Shown here: positions 14,601-26,088 of the stretch, piece by piece
Position numbering within the stretch: the first letter of the stretch is position 1
Layout: every line of letters starts with the position of its first letter
Source: Siphonodentalium dalli
Taxonomy: Eukaryota > Mollusca > Scaphopoda > Gadilida > Siphonodentaliidae
Direction of reading: 5' to 3'
Assembly: GCA_032622095.1 (NCBI GenBank)
Contig: CP136061.1
Coordinates: 252,167,582 to 252,231,581, forward strand
DNA length: 64,000 nucleotides
Notes under the pieces: model-generated
Seen by the model: the letters and a program-made list of their open reading frames with translations, nothing else
Databases searched by the model: none
What the model was told of the DNA's origin: nothing
Translations under genes and position numbers: made by a program

Positions 14601-16383
14601 AGCACTGAAATTTGGTCGATACATACATCTTGATATCCACTGAATCATGAGCACATCAAAAACTCTGTCCGTCTTTCCTCTCCAGAGTTATCTCCCATAT
14701 ATATGTCAACCTCGAAATGTTCTGATCGCCTGTTCTCACATAGCAAGAAAGATAGCTGGATTTAGTTTCTATGGTAGTGCTGGCCGTTGTCAATATACTT
14801 CACAAAAATAATTTGGACAGGGTCGGACTTACATTTTTTGGTTAGGGTGGGGGCGAAATTTTCGCAATTTTATTTTTGCGATGATTTCAACCATTTTTAC
14901 TACCATGTATCTTTAGGACGTACTAATGATCCTCCTGAAAGAATTTTGTAAATCGGTTGAGAAATGTCCAAGTTACAGACCATCGAATATTATATTCATA
15001 CATTGGCTGAGGAGAAAGTGGTTGTGACCACAACTCCTCCTAAACGACGCAAATGAGCAGGATTTGGTTTATGTGAGCGTGTTACTCATAGAGAGAAGAC
15101 GAACTGGTGCAATTTTTACCAAGATCCAAAAATATTTGTCCCTATTAGGGAGGGGGCAAAAATTGTAATTTTTTTGTCGTCTTCGATTCGAACCAAAATT
15201 GTTGTGAAGTATCTATAGGACGTTCTGGGAGTACTCCAGACAGAATTTTGTAAATCGGTTGAAAAATGTAGAAATTGTGGCCCATTAATTCTTATCAAGT
15301 TTACACAAGATACACTATGGATTTAAATTCCTACAACCAATCGTCACTTTTTTGGTGTCATTCGATGGAGAATTTCTAGTACTTCTAAATAATTACCTAC
15401 TTACCGTATTATATTGATGGAAGCCAGAGATAATCGAAATGTATACACTGAACAGCATATATATAGGCCTACATAGTAGAATATTGCCACAATATCTTAC
15501 TAAAACCCTACTATATAATAAAGGGGCATCAATTGCGAACACAATGCCGCAAAAATTAGCTCGATATCTCGAAAATTGGCCGAGATATGGTGACTTTTCT
15601 ACCCGCGTCACCTAATTCCGAGGTATGGGTGGGGGTCACACCAGAAGTTTCCAACTGAACACAGAAATGTCAAGAAACCGTACTATGGACATAACAATCA
15701 ATTCCGCGCGATTCCCTAATTATACTTCCATGTTTTACATGGAAGTATATTGTTTTTGTGATTTTTATTTTTCTCTATTATTATTATTCTTTATTCTTCT
15801 TAGCAATTTTATAATGAGCATAGCTCAGTCAATACAAGAGTTAGAAAGCTAAAACTTTGTATGTATATATATGTATACAAACTGTAGTGCTTAGGCCTAT
15901 TGAGAATCATGTCCTCACTTGATTTGCAGAGTTATCTCCCTTTATGTGAACAATTGGTGTTTTCAGAACTCCGAAAATATAAGGAGTACAGCACTGAAAT
16001 TTGGTCGATACATACATCTTGATATCCACTGAATCATGAGCACATCAAAAACTCTGTCCGTCTTTCCTCTCCAGAGTTATCTCCCATATATATGTCAACC
16101 TCGAAATGTTCTGATCGCCTGTTCTCACATAGCAAGAAAGATAGCTGGATTTAGTTTCTATGGTAGTGCTGGCCGTTGTCAATATACTTCACAAAAATAA
16201 TTTGGACAGGGTCGGACTTACATTTTTTGGTTAGGGTGGGGGCGAAATTTTCGCAATTTTATTTTTGCGATGATTTCAACCATTTTTACTACCATGTATC
16301 TTTAGGACGTACTAATGATCCTCCTGAAAGAATTTTGTAAATCGGTTGAGAAATGTCCAAGTTACAGACCATCGAATATTATA
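11617..16383 (+). repeat. 1389-bp tandem array, outer element
   Basis: Units start at the hairpins at 12943, 14332 and 15721, exactly 1389 bp apart. A partial unit (11617-12942) lies on the left; it is completed by bases 1-667. The array breaks near 16383, where the sequence departs from the unit. Units look essentially identical, implying recent homogenisation. Recurrent frames (12338, 12615, 12847 and their copies) follow from the repeat. Confidence 0.95.
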
Positions 16384-18029
16384 TAATTTGGCTAATGAAG
16401 GAGCATGGGAGAGGGTGAGACCATATCGGGGAGGCGACGAGACCATGCCTGGTGGTGATACCATGTCGGGGTGGTGAGACCAGGCCGAGGGTGGTGAGAC
16501 CAGGCTGACCGGTGGCGGATGTAAACGTCAGATTTAGCAACAAAAAAAACAACAAAAAAAAAAAAAAAAACAAGTCCAGCGGAATAATATTTTTATTGCG
16601 TGCTCCAGATGGGAAGAGTGATTCGGACCGGAATATACCATTATAAGTTTTTTGTCCCAACCGTTACCGATCTACAGCATGGACAAGAAAATGACATATT
16701 TTTGGCGCCAATTCCAATGGGCTAATTGATGAGCAAGGTTAATGCAGGAGCGGGTATACTGGTATCTCACAGGTAGGCCCCCGAAGTTTGATAGCTCTAC
16801 TATAACAGAAACCTGCCCAACAGCGAGCGAGGTTCGGTGGGTTCAGACTTTTTGCAAATTCCAACAAAAATCAAAGGGGGGAAATTGTCTAAAAAATGAA
16901 ACATCGAGCTAAAAATTTTCTGAGTAGTGCATATGATAGATAGTATCCAAGCGCAACTTATTGATGTCTGCTTAATTGGCGCTAAGGTCGAAGGTTTACT
17001 CGTAGCGAGGCTTTATAATGTAAATAAGTTTTGTTAAGTGCTGTATCACTAACCTATTTTTCTCGCCAAATCCGACCGGGTTAATGAAGGAGCGAGCTAA
17101 TGCAGGAGCAGGTACGTCGATATACTTCTGATAATATCCGAAAGTTTGACCGCTCTACTATCAAAGCAACCTGACCAACGGAGAACTCGTGTTCAGGTGG
17201 GTTCAAATTGGCAAATTCCAACAAAAAACAAAAGTTGAAAAATACTTCAAAATATCAAATACGGAGTTACAATTTTGCTGATGAGCGGGTGTGATAGGGG
17301 GTATCAACGCCCAACTCTGGTGCAATTTCTTAAGTTTCAGAGCAAAGGGTTTACTAGTGGCGACGCGATATAGCGTAATACGCACTACATGCAGATGAAC
17401 ACAGCCTGCCATAGATATATGGCAAAACTCGAAATTATCCAATATTCCCGTCAAATTCAAACAGGCTAATGAAGGAGCGAGTGAAATGCGCTAGCAGGTA
17501 CATCGGTATACAATAGATACATCCTGGAAGTTTGACTGTCGTTGTTTAAAAGCAATCCGTTTAACAGAGAGCTTGCATCGGTGTGGGTCGAGGCTTTCGG
17601 CAAATTCCGTGACATGTACTAACTTTTAAAATAAATGCGCAATGAGTTAATCAGGATTAAGTGCCCGATATTACATGCATTCACATGTTAATAGAAAAAT
17701 ACCACCGGATGACTGTATACACTAGGACATTTATTAATATTAATATAATGCAGGGACAGGTACGTCGGTATACTGTCAGATTGCCCGCAAATTTTGACCG
17801 CTCTGCTATAAAAGCAACCTGCCCAACGGAGAGCTCGGTTAGGAATGGTTCACACGTTTTGAAAAATTCCAACAAAACTCAATGGAAGGGGGGGTGGAAT
17901 CTCGAATCCAGATAATGCAAAATTGACGAGTGGATATGATGGGTAGTATCTATGTGCAACTTTAGTGCGATTTTCTAAGTTTTTGAGCGAACGACTATAG
18001 AATGTTGCACGGCCGTAGCATTATATTAA
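16384..18029. repeat. ~350-380-bp diverged repeats, outer element right module
   Basis: It opens with a short GGTGGTGAGACCAGG-type minisatellite (16410-16510) and an A-rich tract (to about 16570). Blocks homologous to 10059-11067 follow, anchored near 16712, 17066 and 17450, with conserved CTCTACTAT and GCAAATTCCAACAAAA segments. The small frames present do not resemble proteins. Confidence 0.7.
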
Positions 18030-18275
18030 TGATATATATCTTAAGACTTTCATGGCTTACAGTGGTATGTAGTATTTCGCTTATGTAGTGTGAGAGTGTT
18101 TGTTATAAATTAGCAGCCAGGGTTGTGGCGTATTGCATAATATTAGTATCATTATAACAATCGTAACAAGAGACTAAGGGCAGTAATCGCCACGACAGTT
18201 TTAACAAATAAATCCGCATATATCATTAATAATTACCAACAGGTCGAAATTCTGAACTTACAATCCATGTCTATG
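18030..18275 (+). repeat. Interspersed block shared with 58740-58985
   Basis: About 240 bp aligns in the same orientation with 58740-58985. Shared segments include TGGTATGTAGTATTT, TTGCATAATATTAGTAT, CTAAGGGCAGTAATCGCCA and TTTTAACAAATAAATCC. Here it sits just inside the right end of the outer Helitron-like element; at 58.7 kb it lies inside a different TIR element. Confidence 0.8.
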
Positions 18276-18360
18276 ATCTTTTTCTCATTCATTTCTTTTA
18301 ATTATTTAATATATAATTTCCATATAATATAAAGATTGTGTTCATTAAAAATTAAATATT

Positions 18361-18406
18361 CCATGGAAGTATAAAATTTCTGGCATTTCAGAAATTTAAA
18401 TCCTAG
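18361..18406 (+). mobile_element. 3' terminus of outer Helitron-like element
   Basis: CCATGGAAGTATA (18361-18373) is followed by a 9-bp stem (AAATTTCTG, loop GCATTT, CAGAAATTT, 18374-18397), five bases and CTAG (18403-18406), then TTATTATT. The layout equals the inner element's end although the hairpin sequence differs. This closes the outer element, whose left end lies before the window. Confidence 0.65.
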
Positions 18407-20229
18407 TTATTATTATTATTATTTTTATTTATTTTTTTTTATTATTTTTTTTTTTTTTAATGAATTTGGTCGTTATTATATAAACCACATATATGTGACT
18501 GAATTGTCTGAAATAACCAGCATAGAAATGGTATTTTCATATAGAATATGTGTTTGGACTGTTAATATTATGTTTTTCAGAAAACTTTCAGGTCTCGGGA
18601 TCCATTTACCACTATAATTATATTAATATATACAATAATACATTTACGATGATCGATGAAGTGAAGTTAGTCACTGGTAAGTTCGTCGGTCACTCAGGGC
18701 CACATTTGTGCTCTTATAGATGGTAAAGATGTATTCAGAATTCCAAGTGATCAACTTGCCATATTATATTCAGTAATAGGTCTGAATTATTATTTTAGTA
18801 TCCTAGAACATGGGTCAAAATGAAATCTCAAGGGATATGTGAAAGAGTAAATAATGTAATTGACATTTGATGGAGTTGTGTCATATGTATGTGACTGGTA
18901 AGGTACTGCATAGTAGTCAAGTAAATGATAAGTCAGAGCCTGTTGTATTTAGAATATTTCATTTGGTAAGTTAATATTCAAGCTTATGACTATTTCTGAC
19001 ACTCAAACAATAGACCTTATATGTGGGAATGAATAGAGCGTCGCCCCTTCTGTGTAGCAGTCTAAGGCAATTTAGAGTTAATTTGGATCCCTGAGTACAT
19101 CTTTAACTATACTACTAGTAGCCTGTGAGTAATGGATAAATTATATTTACTATTAAATTCTCAATAAAAACTAAAGTGGTATCCATCTAATATCCCATTG
19201 AATGCAAGATGAAGGTAATATAATAAACATCTCTCAGGATGCGAACCAAATCCTCCATTTAGCAATCAGCTATTTGAGTATTTTGTGGAATTCATATTGT
19301 CTGTGTGACATGAAAACCATGAACATGTAGTCCAAGTAGTGCAAGTCCAAGTATGCAAAAGCATGAATATACCTTCACCTATGTCCAGATGCAAGGATGA
19401 ATCTACTTCCTAAAATTAGTCTGGGGTGTCTCGAGATAGGTGGCAGATGGGGATAGTGGTGCTCCTCCTGCCCAATCAGATTTGAAATTAGTGATGTACT
19501 CTAAGCAAAATTGAGGAAAACAGGAGATAAACCGTCACCAGTCAACAGCCAGAAAATAGATATGTTTTTATTATTCTTGTTATTTATACATTTGTTTTGT
19601 TATTTAGTTAATTTTCATATTTAATTTTAAATTTATTTATTTATTATTATTATTGTTATTTTTTTTTTTTTTTTTTTTATTTTTTTTTTATTTTTTTTTT
19701 TTTTTTTTTAATTGATAATTTTCAGCATTTGGGCTGTCTTCTGGCTGAATAAATTTCAATTGAAAGTCCCCTGGTATCGGTTTTCTCCTGATATATAATA
19801 AAAAGATACTTAAATTATGCTGTCAGGAACTCCAAATGCAAGACATGAACACCTACCAAAGTCGGATCACACCTGATGGTTAACTTTATTTATTTAGTAT
19901 AATGTGTAATTATCTGATCTCCACCTTTCATTTACCTTGGAATATACGATTGTCAATAGATACACCGACAAGACTGATCCGGCTTTGGCAGTTATCCATG
20001 CGTATATATGAGTAATATATAATATCTCTTTGGCAGTTGTGTGTATCTACCAACTGGACATATGAAATAAAATATAAATTCAATTGTAAGAGACTAATAA
20101 TCAGTGTGTGTGAAGTTAATATAAATAATACATACTATGCCATTGGTAATTGCGTATACCTACATGTACCAGCAAAAACAGATTATATAAGTTATAAATT
20201 CAGATATAATAGTTTGATGTTCAGTAGAT
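18407..20229. other. AT-rich stretch without recognisable genes
   Basis: It starts with an ATT/T-rich microsatellite (18407-18460) and contains long T tracts at 19655-19711. Imperfect inverted matches flank those tracts: CAACAGCCAGAA-type sequence near 19545 and CTGTCTTCTGGCTG near 19727. That suggests a degenerate foldback element. No convincing frame or splice-bounded exon was seen. Confidence 0.5.
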
Positions 20230-21830
20230 TTGAGGTTGACTCATTTCTTCAGACCTCAGACACACTAAACTTTGCTGAGACTTTCTTCCGAGGCGGGACA
20301 AATTCTAATGTTTCTAAAACTTAATTGCTTTTTTCATTATATGAAAAATAAAAAGAAGCATGCAGTTTAATCAGAGTGGACATATGTCTATTCCGGGAGT
20401 ACTTGTAATTTCAAATTTGCATTTTAGTGTAAGTATATTTAGCGCTCTTTATCATATAGTACACCTACAAATAGTTATTGCAAAATGCACATTGCAAGGG
20501 CACATAGGTTTTCTTGTACACAAGCATATTATCATATTAAAAAGTATATGTAGGAATAAATATTTCAACATTCCTTAAAATGTACAAATTTCATTACTTT
20601 TAAGCCGCGCATGGTTTTCACCAAAGTGTGTTAAATTTAGGGTCGGAATATATGATTGAAGTTTTAGTTCATAGGTCTTTCCACTTTTAGTTTGATTCAT
20701 GCCAGATGGCAGACAGACATCGGGCACACCAAACTTTGAGTCTTTCTTCCAAAATGGGACAAATTCTAATGGTTTCTAAAATTTAGTTGCCTTTTCATTA
20801 TATGAGACATGAAAAGAAGCTTGCAGTTTAATAAGAATAGACATATGTCTATTTGGATCCCAGGGGTACCTGCAAGTGCATATTTACATATTTTTAGTAT
20901 AAGTATATTTAGTGCTCTTGAGCATATAGCATACCTACAAATAGTTACTGTACAACGCACATTGCAAGGTCACATAGGTTTTCTTATAGACAGGCATATT
21001 GTCATAAGTAGATGCAGGAATATACATTTCAACATGCAGGAATATTCATTTCGACATTCCTTAAGATGTACAAATTTCATTAGTTTTAAGCACACCTACA
21101 AATAGTTATTGCACAACGCACATTGCAAGGACACATAGGTTTTCTTATAGACGGCATATTGTCATAAGTAAATGTAGGAATATACATTTCAACATGCAGG
21201 AATATACATTTCAACAATCCCTAAAATGTACAAATGTCATTAGTTTTAAGCCACACATGGTTTTCACCAAAGTGTGTTAAATATAGGGTCGGGATGTATG
21301 CCACATGGTTTTCACCAAAGTGTGTTAAATATAGGGTCGGGATGTATGCCAGAAGTTTTAATTCATTGTTCTTTCCACTTGTAATCAATGCCAGATGGCA
21401 GACAGACTTCAGGCACTCCAAACTTTGCGGAGTCTTTCTTCCAAAATGGGACAGATTCTAATGGTGTCTAAAAATTAATTACTTTTTTCATTATATGAAA
21501 AAAGAAAAGAAGCTTGCAGTTTAACAAGAGTAATTCCATCCTCTATTTGGATTCCAGGGGTACTTGTAAGTACAGATTTGCATTATAATATAAGTATATT
21601 TAGTGCCCTGAAGCATGGTACACCTACAAATAGTTATTGCACAATGCACATTTCAAGACACATGGGTTTTCTTGTGCACAAGCATATTATCATAAATATG
21701 CATAGGAAAATATATATCAACGTTCTTTGAAATGTACAAATATCATTACTGTTAAGCCACACATGGTTTACACCAAGGAGTGTTAAATTTAGGGTCGGAA
21801 TATATGCTTGAAGTTTTATTTCATTATTAT
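20230..21830 (+). repeat. Irregular tandem copies related to a LINE 5' region
   Basis: Three main copies are anchored by CTAAACTTTGCTGAG-type sequence near 20266, 20730 and 21419, with extra partial duplications (a 50-bp piece twice at 21252-21350). The anchor and following GTCTTTCTTCC..GGGAC..ATTCTAATGGTTTCT match the reverse complement of 24575-24650, just upstream of the ORF1 at 23107-24435. These look like copies of that retrotransposon's 5' region in the opposite orientation. Confidence 0.65.
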
Positions 21831-22170
21831 TACCATTTTGATATTCTATCTTTGTATAATATAATATGGTTATCGAGAAATGTCGATTTCATGACAGTAG
21901 GTGTTGGACATTGATTTTTATCTATAATTGTAGATGTATAATGCAGACATTTAGCACCTGTGGACCTGGTTGAATTTTTCTGTGGTTCGATGGATCACAT
22001 CCATCCTCGAGCAAATTATGTCATTTACTGGCATTTGTTTATAATGTGTAGGGGTAGATTGCTTGAGACCCCACCACAGATTAATTCACACCAGGTTCCC
22101 AGCTTAAGATTATGTTGGCCATGTAATTTTACGATTAAACCTTAAATTCACATTACGATGATGTTGTAAT

Positions 22171-22350
22171 TTTACGATGGTTTTTCTGTCATAATATTAC
22201 GATCATTTTGTAAATATACGATCAAATTTGTAAATGTCAGATTACGTTGATATTTTACGATGGTTTTTCTGTCATAATATTACGATCATTTTGTTAATAT
22301 ACGATCAAATTTGTAAATGTCAGATCACGTTGATATCGCAATTTTACAAC
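22171..22350 (+). repeat. 83-bp tandem repeat, two copies
   Basis: TTTACGATGGTTTTTCTGTC occurs at 22171 and 22254, with matching downstream sequence (ATTACGATCATTTTGT, ATACGATCAAATTTGTAAAT). The TTACGAT motif recurs throughout 22130-22400. Confidence 0.85.
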
Positions 22351-22443
22351 AGTTACTGATGGTCCAATTGCTGCCAACAGTTTCTGTCGTAATACTACGA
22401 TGAAATTTAAAAAAAAAAAAAAAATTTAGTGTAGGTAACATAC

Positions 22444-22600
22444 ATGTACTCATTAAGACACATTCTTATAAATATGCATATAAATATGTACTCATTAAGA
22501 CACATTCTTATAAATATGCATATATGTACACACACACATACATATGTATGTACCTATATACATGCATATGGACATATACACATAAAAATATCCTTTATCT
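22444..22600 (+). repeat. 52-bp duplication followed by AC/AT microsatellite
   Basis: ATGTACTCATTAAGACACAT occurs at 22444 and 22496. The sequence then runs into ACACAC and ATACAT-type repeats to about 22590. The 65-codon frame here is produced by the repeat. From 22600 to 23106 nothing further is recognised. Confidence 0.8.
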
Positions 22601-23106
22601 TTGGCACCGAGCTTGAGAATTGTTTTGTGAAACACATGTGAGGCTCTGGTAATTTTAAATGACATTGAATACTCATGGAAGAGAAAGGTTTATTCACATT
22701 TCAATAGATGTTTTTAGTTTGTGAATGTAGTTGTCAATAGACATTACTGTGAACTATTGTATTTGACCAGGTATTACCATTGTTCACTTACATTCATCTA
22801 TATATTAAAGGGATAAACATATATCCATATTGAGGAATCAGCACTTATATAGAAAAGAACAGTAATGAGATTCAGAGAATATCATTATAACAGTGACATG
22901 AGGTGTTTAGCATTGTTTTGTTGACCAGGATTGATCAATGATCAGGTAATGTAAATTAAATTGTTTAAGAAAATAATTAGGGGGCTCAACATAATGAACA
23001 GTTGAGTTTGGGAAGTATGTTGTCTTGCAAAATCCAAAGATGGTGAAGCTGAGTTGAATTTACATGATGATATTCAGCTTCAAGGAGAAATGGTATCTTA
23101 AGTGGA

Positions 23107-24435
23107 TTAGTTAAGGCGCTCTGCCTCCTCGAGGGTATTCAATGTCAGTTTGGCCCCATCCTCTGATTTCTTGTAAAAGATTCGTCCGTCAAATGTCCAG
23201 TAGGAATTGATTTTTTTGTCCTTTTTTAGACTGGACAGTTCCTGGACAATTGACTGACGCATCTTCGTCAAGTCTTCAGTGATGAAAACTGGGCCTTTAC
23301 CTTTCAAGTTCTTTTTATTCATGAACACATTAAATTTTGTTATCCACAGTTTAAATCTGGCTATGATCTGGACTGTTCTGATTGTTACTGGTTGACTTGC
23401 AGGGTTTTTTTTGAATTGTATGACTTTGATTCCTCCTAAAGGGTGTGCTCTGCTTATATCTGATGAGTGCAGCTTTAGTCCAACATCTGTATTTATCAGA
23501 TTGTTAACCAAACCTATCCAGTCAAATTTCTTGAATCCATTAACATTGAGGTTGTCTGGAATGGGGACATTGTGGAAACGTAGGCAGTCCCTCCTACTAT
23601 ATTGCTCGGTTCCTTCGATTTTAGTGTCGGTGTAGTCCTTGGCTTCCTTGAACTTTGAATCTATTAGGTCAAGAATATTATCAGGTATAATGTTAATTTT
23701 TTGTGTACTTTGTTTTACCTGCTTCTTCAGATCATTATTCTCATCTGTTAGCTTCTTCATTTCTGCCTTTAATGTGATGAATTCAGATCTGACATCTTTT
23801 ATTTCCGCCTTTACCTCTTGGACCTCCTTTTTTGTTTCAGCTATGCTTTTATTCACAGCTTTATCCACGGCATCCTCAACAGTGACATTTAAGCTGCTAA
23901 ACATGGTTGTTAGTTGGTTTGTCAGCTGATCTTTGATCAAGCCAAGCTCTTCTTTTATTGAATTATTTATTAGTTCTTCGGTACTTTCATCAACACCGGT
24001 TTTCCTCCTAGTTGTTCGAGTGGGAGACTGGTCATCAATATTTCTTTTCTTTGGGTTGCTTTTCCTCAGGGTTTGAAGTCTGAGTGATGTGGTATTGAAA
24101 TCTTGAAGGAAATTAGCTTGGGAATTTGTTGGAGAATTTAGTGGCGAGTCTTGACTTGAAGGGGTGTACTGTTCATTTGCTACTAGGTTTATTGTTTCTA
24201 ATACTGTATCTGGTGTTAAAATTGAATTTTCCCCACTCTGTGCCTCAAATTCCATAGTTTGCAGTGTCGGTTCTGGGGTTACCTTTATTCGAGGTAAGTC
24301 ATCTTTGTTAACTTTAGTCGGTGTAATATCACCATTTGGGCTTGAATGGGTATTAATGCCATTGATTTGAGAATCCGGCTGTTGACCTGTCTTGGTCGAA
24401 TTTTGAAAAGTTTGAATTTCAGTGGCGTCCGCCAT
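23107..24435 (-). CDS. LINE ORF1-type nucleic-acid-binding protein, intact, 442 aa
   Basis: The frame is uninterrupted and starts at an ATG in good context (ACAAGATGGCGG, minus strand). Residues 1-155 are low-complexity, rich in Thr, Ser, Gln and Asn, with a basic stretch RTTRRKTG near 141. Residues about 165-245 are Lys/Glu-rich with heptad-like spacing, as in a coiled coil. EQYSRRDCLRFHNVP follows near 280, matching the start of the RRM-like region of LINE ORF1 proteins; SRAHPLG, the FITEDLT..R segment and DGRIFYK fit the C-terminal domain. Such proteins coat LINE RNA and act as chaperones in the ribonucleoprotein. No ORF2 follows within 2 kb downstream, so it is either a truncated copy or an orphan ORF1. 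Clade is not resolved (CR1, L2 and L1-like elements share this layout). Confidence 0.75.
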   Translation of the reverse strand: MADATEIQTFQNSTKTGQQPDSQINGINTHSSPNGDITPTKVNKDDLPRIKVTPEPTLQTMEFEAQSGENSILTPDTVLETINLVANEQYTPSSQDSPLNSPTNSQANFLQDFNTTSLRLQTLRKSNPKKRNIDDQSPTRTTRRKTGVDESTEELINNSIKEELGLIKDQLTNQLTTMFSSLNVTVEDAVDKAVNKSIAETKKEVQEVKAEIKDVRSEFITLKAEMKKLTDENNDLKKQVKQSTQKINIIPDNILDLIDSKFKEAKDYTDTKIEGTEQYSRRDCLRFHNVPIPDNLNVNGFKKFDWIGLVNNLINTDVGLKLHSSDISRAHPLGGIKVIQFKKNPASQPVTIRTVQIIARFKLWITKFNVFMNKKNLKGKGPVFITEDLTKMRQSIVQELSSLKKDKKINSYWTFDGRIFYKKSEDGAKLTLNTLEEAERLN

Positions 24436-24660
24436 CTTGTCGGTATTCAGTTTTTGGTCGAGAAAATCGCAGAAAAAGCTTACTTTATTTGAGTGTTGAT
24501 CGCCAACAAGTTCCTAATATTGTGCTTTGTAGTTTATTGCATCTGGTTAACAAGTAGTTGAGTTTCAGAAACCATTGAAATTCGTCCCGTTTTGTAAGAA
24601 AGACTCAGCGAAGTTTAGTGTGTCTGAGGTCTGTCCGCCATCTTATCAGAAACTGCCTAT
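24436..24660 (-). repeat. Probable 5' UTR of the ORF1 element
   Basis: On the minus strand this precedes the ORF1 start. Bases 24575-24650 reappear as direct copies in the opposite orientation at 20.25, 20.7 and 21.4 kb, as expected for a multicopy element leader. Both the start-codon region and the repeat contain GATGGCGGAC-type sequence. Confidence 0.5.
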
Positions 24661-24827
24661 ACAGCAGAGTGCTCTACCTATCGTATGTCAGCTTCTGGTG
24701 GGTAAGACATGGTACCTCTAATTGTGGACTCTTCTGCTATATATGGATATTATAATATAGATAGTATTTAGTCACATAAATTGATGATCATATGGTGTCT
24801 TGTGACCGTTCGTCCGACCGTGGGTGT

Positions 24828-24842
24828 GGGGGGGGGGGGGGG
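24828..24842 (+). repeat. 15-G homopolymer
   Basis: An uninterrupted run of 15 G. Length at such a tract is often unreliable in assemblies. The flanking 24660-25120 shows no gene. Confidence 0.9.
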
Positions 24843-25119
24843 TCCTGTATGTGGTTATTGATGATTTTTCAGGTGATAGTTATTCTTCATGACATCATGC
24901 TCCTTGAATCTTAGTTGAAAAGGCTGAAATTCACATTGCAATGGTAAATACAAGATTGGATTTTCAGTATATGCCATTTGAAAGTGTGAAATTTAATAAT
25001 TTATGGTTCCCTGGCCATATTTCACTTGACAACCTATTGTTCGTGTGATGTCACGACATTGTATAGCTTTCTCTTAATGCTAAATAAGACTTGAATTTTT
25101 CAACCCATTGTTTAATAAT

Positions 25120-25570
25120 TTCATTATTAAAGGTACTCAATCCGATTATATGGTCCCCATATTATCAGATTCCAACAACAACAACAACATATGTTTAAAT
25201 GCCGCTTCAGTTATCAGAATCGAGAAATTGCCCAAAATATAATGCTAACCACAGTCAACTATAGTATAAAATTTGTCAAAATATGTTATTTATCAATATT
25301 TTGTCCAACGAAATGTTGCCGGTTTGTCAAATATCTGACACAAAAAAGCCACTTGATTATCCATCTTCGTCCGCAATTTGGCCCGTGGTCGTCTTCTCGT
25401 CAACTGTTTACTGGGCCACATAACATTATTGGTGGTGAAAAATAATAGATTTCAAACATCGATATTTGATCACTCTGAGCTTTGATGGGTGGGTTCCTCG
25501 ACTCGAATAATTTTTTTCCCCAAGCCCAGTAAATAGTAATTTGCGAGCGTTAATTCGGATTATGCATCTT
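25120..25570 (-). repeat. Interspersed repeat X, copy 1 (inverted)
   Basis: Read on the minus strand it matches 42540-42900, 47076-47435 and 56345-56690. Landmarks are ACCCACCCATCAAAGCTC, TCAGAGTGATCAGATAT (with variants), GCGGATGAAGATG and CAACTATAGTATAAAATT (complement). This copy lies upstream of deiodinase copy 1; the plus-oriented copy at 42.5 kb lies downstream of copy 3, so the cluster is flanked by inverted copies. Confidence 0.8.
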
Positions 25571-26088
25571 TAAAATGTTCCCAAATGTAAATACTGATCT
25601 CTTATATATCAAATAGATTAAATATCGAACTCTCTATTAACGTCTATATTGTTATTAAATGGATGAGTACCAGTAAATGTTCTTATAGCAGCCGAATAAA
25701 ATGTATCAGTTGTAATTATATCTCTCTTACAATCAATTAGATATATATATGTATAAATTATTCGTCTATGTTGTTATTAAAGAGATGAGTACCGGTAAAT
25801 GTTTTTATCGGCGAATTTTACGTGAACAAATTTTCATTTCTTATCGAGATGGACACATATATACATAGATCGGAATGCACATGACACTTTGAGATATCTG
25901 TCAATATTGTGAAGTTTTTTATACTCTCCATCCAACTTAATCATATCGCAAACGTGTCCCTGGAGGCCACATTGGACTGGTTTAATAGCACCTTGAATTT
26001 TCGTACAATCGTATTGATGCATCGGTGCTCACACATCGCAGAAAACAAGCCATCCATTCTTACTAAAAATAAACCTTTTCGTTACAGA

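Noticed and set aside
1-16383. Arrays as centromeric satellite
   Set aside because: Kilobase-long units bounded by Helitron-like ends, and only a few copies each, do not indicate a centromere.
24820-24845. G15 tract as a G-quadruplex regulatory site
   Set aside because: A single homopolymer of uncertain length with no promoter or gene context.
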